From the NCBI GenBank assembly GCA_014799485.1, contig JAAVHY010000025.1:1-8794 (forward strand): a DNA stretch of 8,794 nt, given 5' to 3'. Under the pieces are notes generated by a model, which saw only the letters and a list, made by a program, of their open reading frames with translations, did not search any database and was not told the DNA's origin. This DNA is from Clostridiales bacterium (lineage in GTDB: Bacteria > Bacillota_A > Clostridia > Oscillospirales > Oscillospiraceae). A program made the position numbers and the translations under genes. How positions within the stretch are numbered: the stretch's first letter is position 1; each line of letters starts with the position of its first letter. Below are positions 8,508 to 8,794 of the stretch, piece after piece.

Positions 8508-8562
8508 TTACTCCACGATGGCGAGAATGTCGTTCTGACGGACGATGGTGTACTCCTCGCCG
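8508..8562 (-). repeat. Duplicated 55-bp groES 3' end (copy next to groEL)
   Basis: These 55 bases are identical to 8713-8767. On the minus strand they encode the last 17 groES residues (GEEYTIVRQNDILAIVE) and TAA, but with no start codon or ribosome binding site, so it is a gene-end relic. Its downstream side runs into TTTTTGTTAACC and the groEL ribosome binding site, probably the original groES-groEL junction. Confidence 0.93.
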
Positions 8563-8712
8563 CCGTTCCCCACGAAACTCTGTTTCGCGGGGGCCCCTTA
8601 GGACTTCATATGCGGCTGCCGGAAATGAAGTCCGTCAGCCTTCGGCGCTTACGCGCCGCCCCATCTTCGATGGGGCCCCAGGTGGCCGGCTTTCAGATGC
8701 AAGCCTGGGAGC
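8563..8712 (-). mobile_element. 150-bp non-coding multi-hairpin element inserted at the groES end
   Basis: This segment separates the two 55-bp repeats and holds no credible gene. On the groE mRNA strand, 5' to 3', it can fold into: CCCAGG/CCTGGG (8709-8704 with 8682-8677); CCCCATC-GAA-GATGGGG (8675-8659); CGGCGC-GTAA-GCGCCG (8658-8643), with a GNRA tetraloop; GGACTTCAT/ATGAAGTCC (8633-8625 with 8609-8601), with an inner CGG-CAG-CCG; and CCCCGCGAAAC-AGA-GTTTCGTGGGG (8592-8568). In the last stem one pair is G.U on this strand but A/C on the other, which favours RNA of this strand. GGCTG (8640-8636) can pair with CAGCC (8618-8614) in the fourth loop as a pseudoknot. GGGGCCCC occurs at 8672-8679 and 8590-8597. 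I do not recognise the family. The call as mobile rests on the flanking duplication only; a structured RNA or repetitive element is equally fair. Confidence 0.5.
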
Positions 8713-8767
8713 TTACTCCACGATGGCGAGAATGTCGTTCTGACGGACGATGGTGTACTCCTCGCCG
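8713..8767 (-). repeat. 55-bp direct repeat, copy inside groES
   Basis: This is the functional copy of the repeat also found at 8508-8562. Both are in the same orientation, 205 bp apart, with no mismatch. Identity stops abruptly on both sides: A versus C before the repeat, and C versus T after it. Confidence 0.95.
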
Positions 8768-8794
8768 TCCACCTTGACCTCGGTGCCGGAATAC
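8713..8794 (-). CDS. groES: Co-chaperonin GroES, C-terminal end (partial)
   Basis: The window edge cuts the gene; the last 26 codons and the TAA (8715-8713) are visible. They read YSGTEVKVDGEEYTIVRQNDILAIVE, the standard GroES ending, in which a beta-strand (TEVKVDGEEYTIV) and the final DILAIVE strand join neighbouring subunits in the heptamer. GroES is the lid of the GroEL chamber. The gene precedes groEL in the same direction, as usual. The final 55 bases are duplicated closer to groEL, but this copy is the one joined to the gene body, so the protein should be intact. Any CIRCE/HrcA control site would lie beyond the window. Confidence 0.95.
   Translation of the reverse strand, partial: YSGTEVKVDGEEYTIVRQNDILAIVE

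Noticed and set aside
8568..8592. The strong hairpin in the 150-bp element as a transcription terminator for groES
   Set aside because: No T-tract follows on the groE strand (GAACGG comes next), and groEL depends on read-through.
8508..8712. CRISPR-like or integron cassette interpretation of the repeat at the groES end
   Set aside because: Only two repeat copies exist, the repeat is coding sequence of groES, and the spacer is a set of hairpins. No cas or integrase gene and no attC core sites are present.

Overview
The window looks like chromosomal DNA from a high-GC Gram-positive gut Clostridia (Oscillospiraceae, Flavonifractor/Lawsonibacter type). This rests on the GC-rich codon use, the strong GGAGG ribosome binding sites, the Clostridia-style GroEL with a Pro/Ala tail, and a divergent NagB form that I recall from that group. 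The genus is an inference; no rRNA is present.

Layout. (1) Bases 2-586, +: the C-terminal part of a sulfonate/nitrate/taurine-type ABC transporter substrate-binding protein, then a hairpin. (2) Bases 703-4574, +: a tight three-gene amino-sugar operon. It holds a cytoplasmic DUF4838-type glycoside hydrolase, a divergent glucosamine-6-phosphate deaminase (nagB-like) and N-acetylglucosamine-6-phosphate deacetylase (nagA). It ends at a perfect bidirectional terminator. (3) Bases 4630-5859, -: a ROK/NagC-type repressor convergent with nagA. (4) Bases 5860-5988: a short AT-rich control region with two near-consensus sigma-A promoters that face and overlap each other. One serves the ROK gene, the other serves (5) 5989-6774, +: a TauE/SafE membrane exporter. 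That gene ends at a second perfect bidirectional terminator. (6) Bases 6842-8794, -: groEL and the end of groES.

How the genes fit together. The hydrolase could release N-acetylhexosamine from imported oligosaccharides. After phosphorylation, NagA and NagB would turn GlcNAc-6-P into fructose-6-P, acetate and ammonia. The ROK protein is the natural candidate regulator of this route. TauE and the substrate-binding protein may be unrelated to it, or may point to a sulfur link.

The most unusual part is the groES-groEL junction. The last 55 bp of groES, stop codon included, occur twice as a perfect direct repeat (8508-8562 and 8713-8767). They flank a 150-bp non-coding segment made of consecutive hairpins: one GUAA tetraloop, one stem held by a G.U pair only on the groE mRNA strand, and a possible pseudoknot. 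It looks like an inserted structured element with an unusually long flanking duplication, although an assembly artefact must be excluded.
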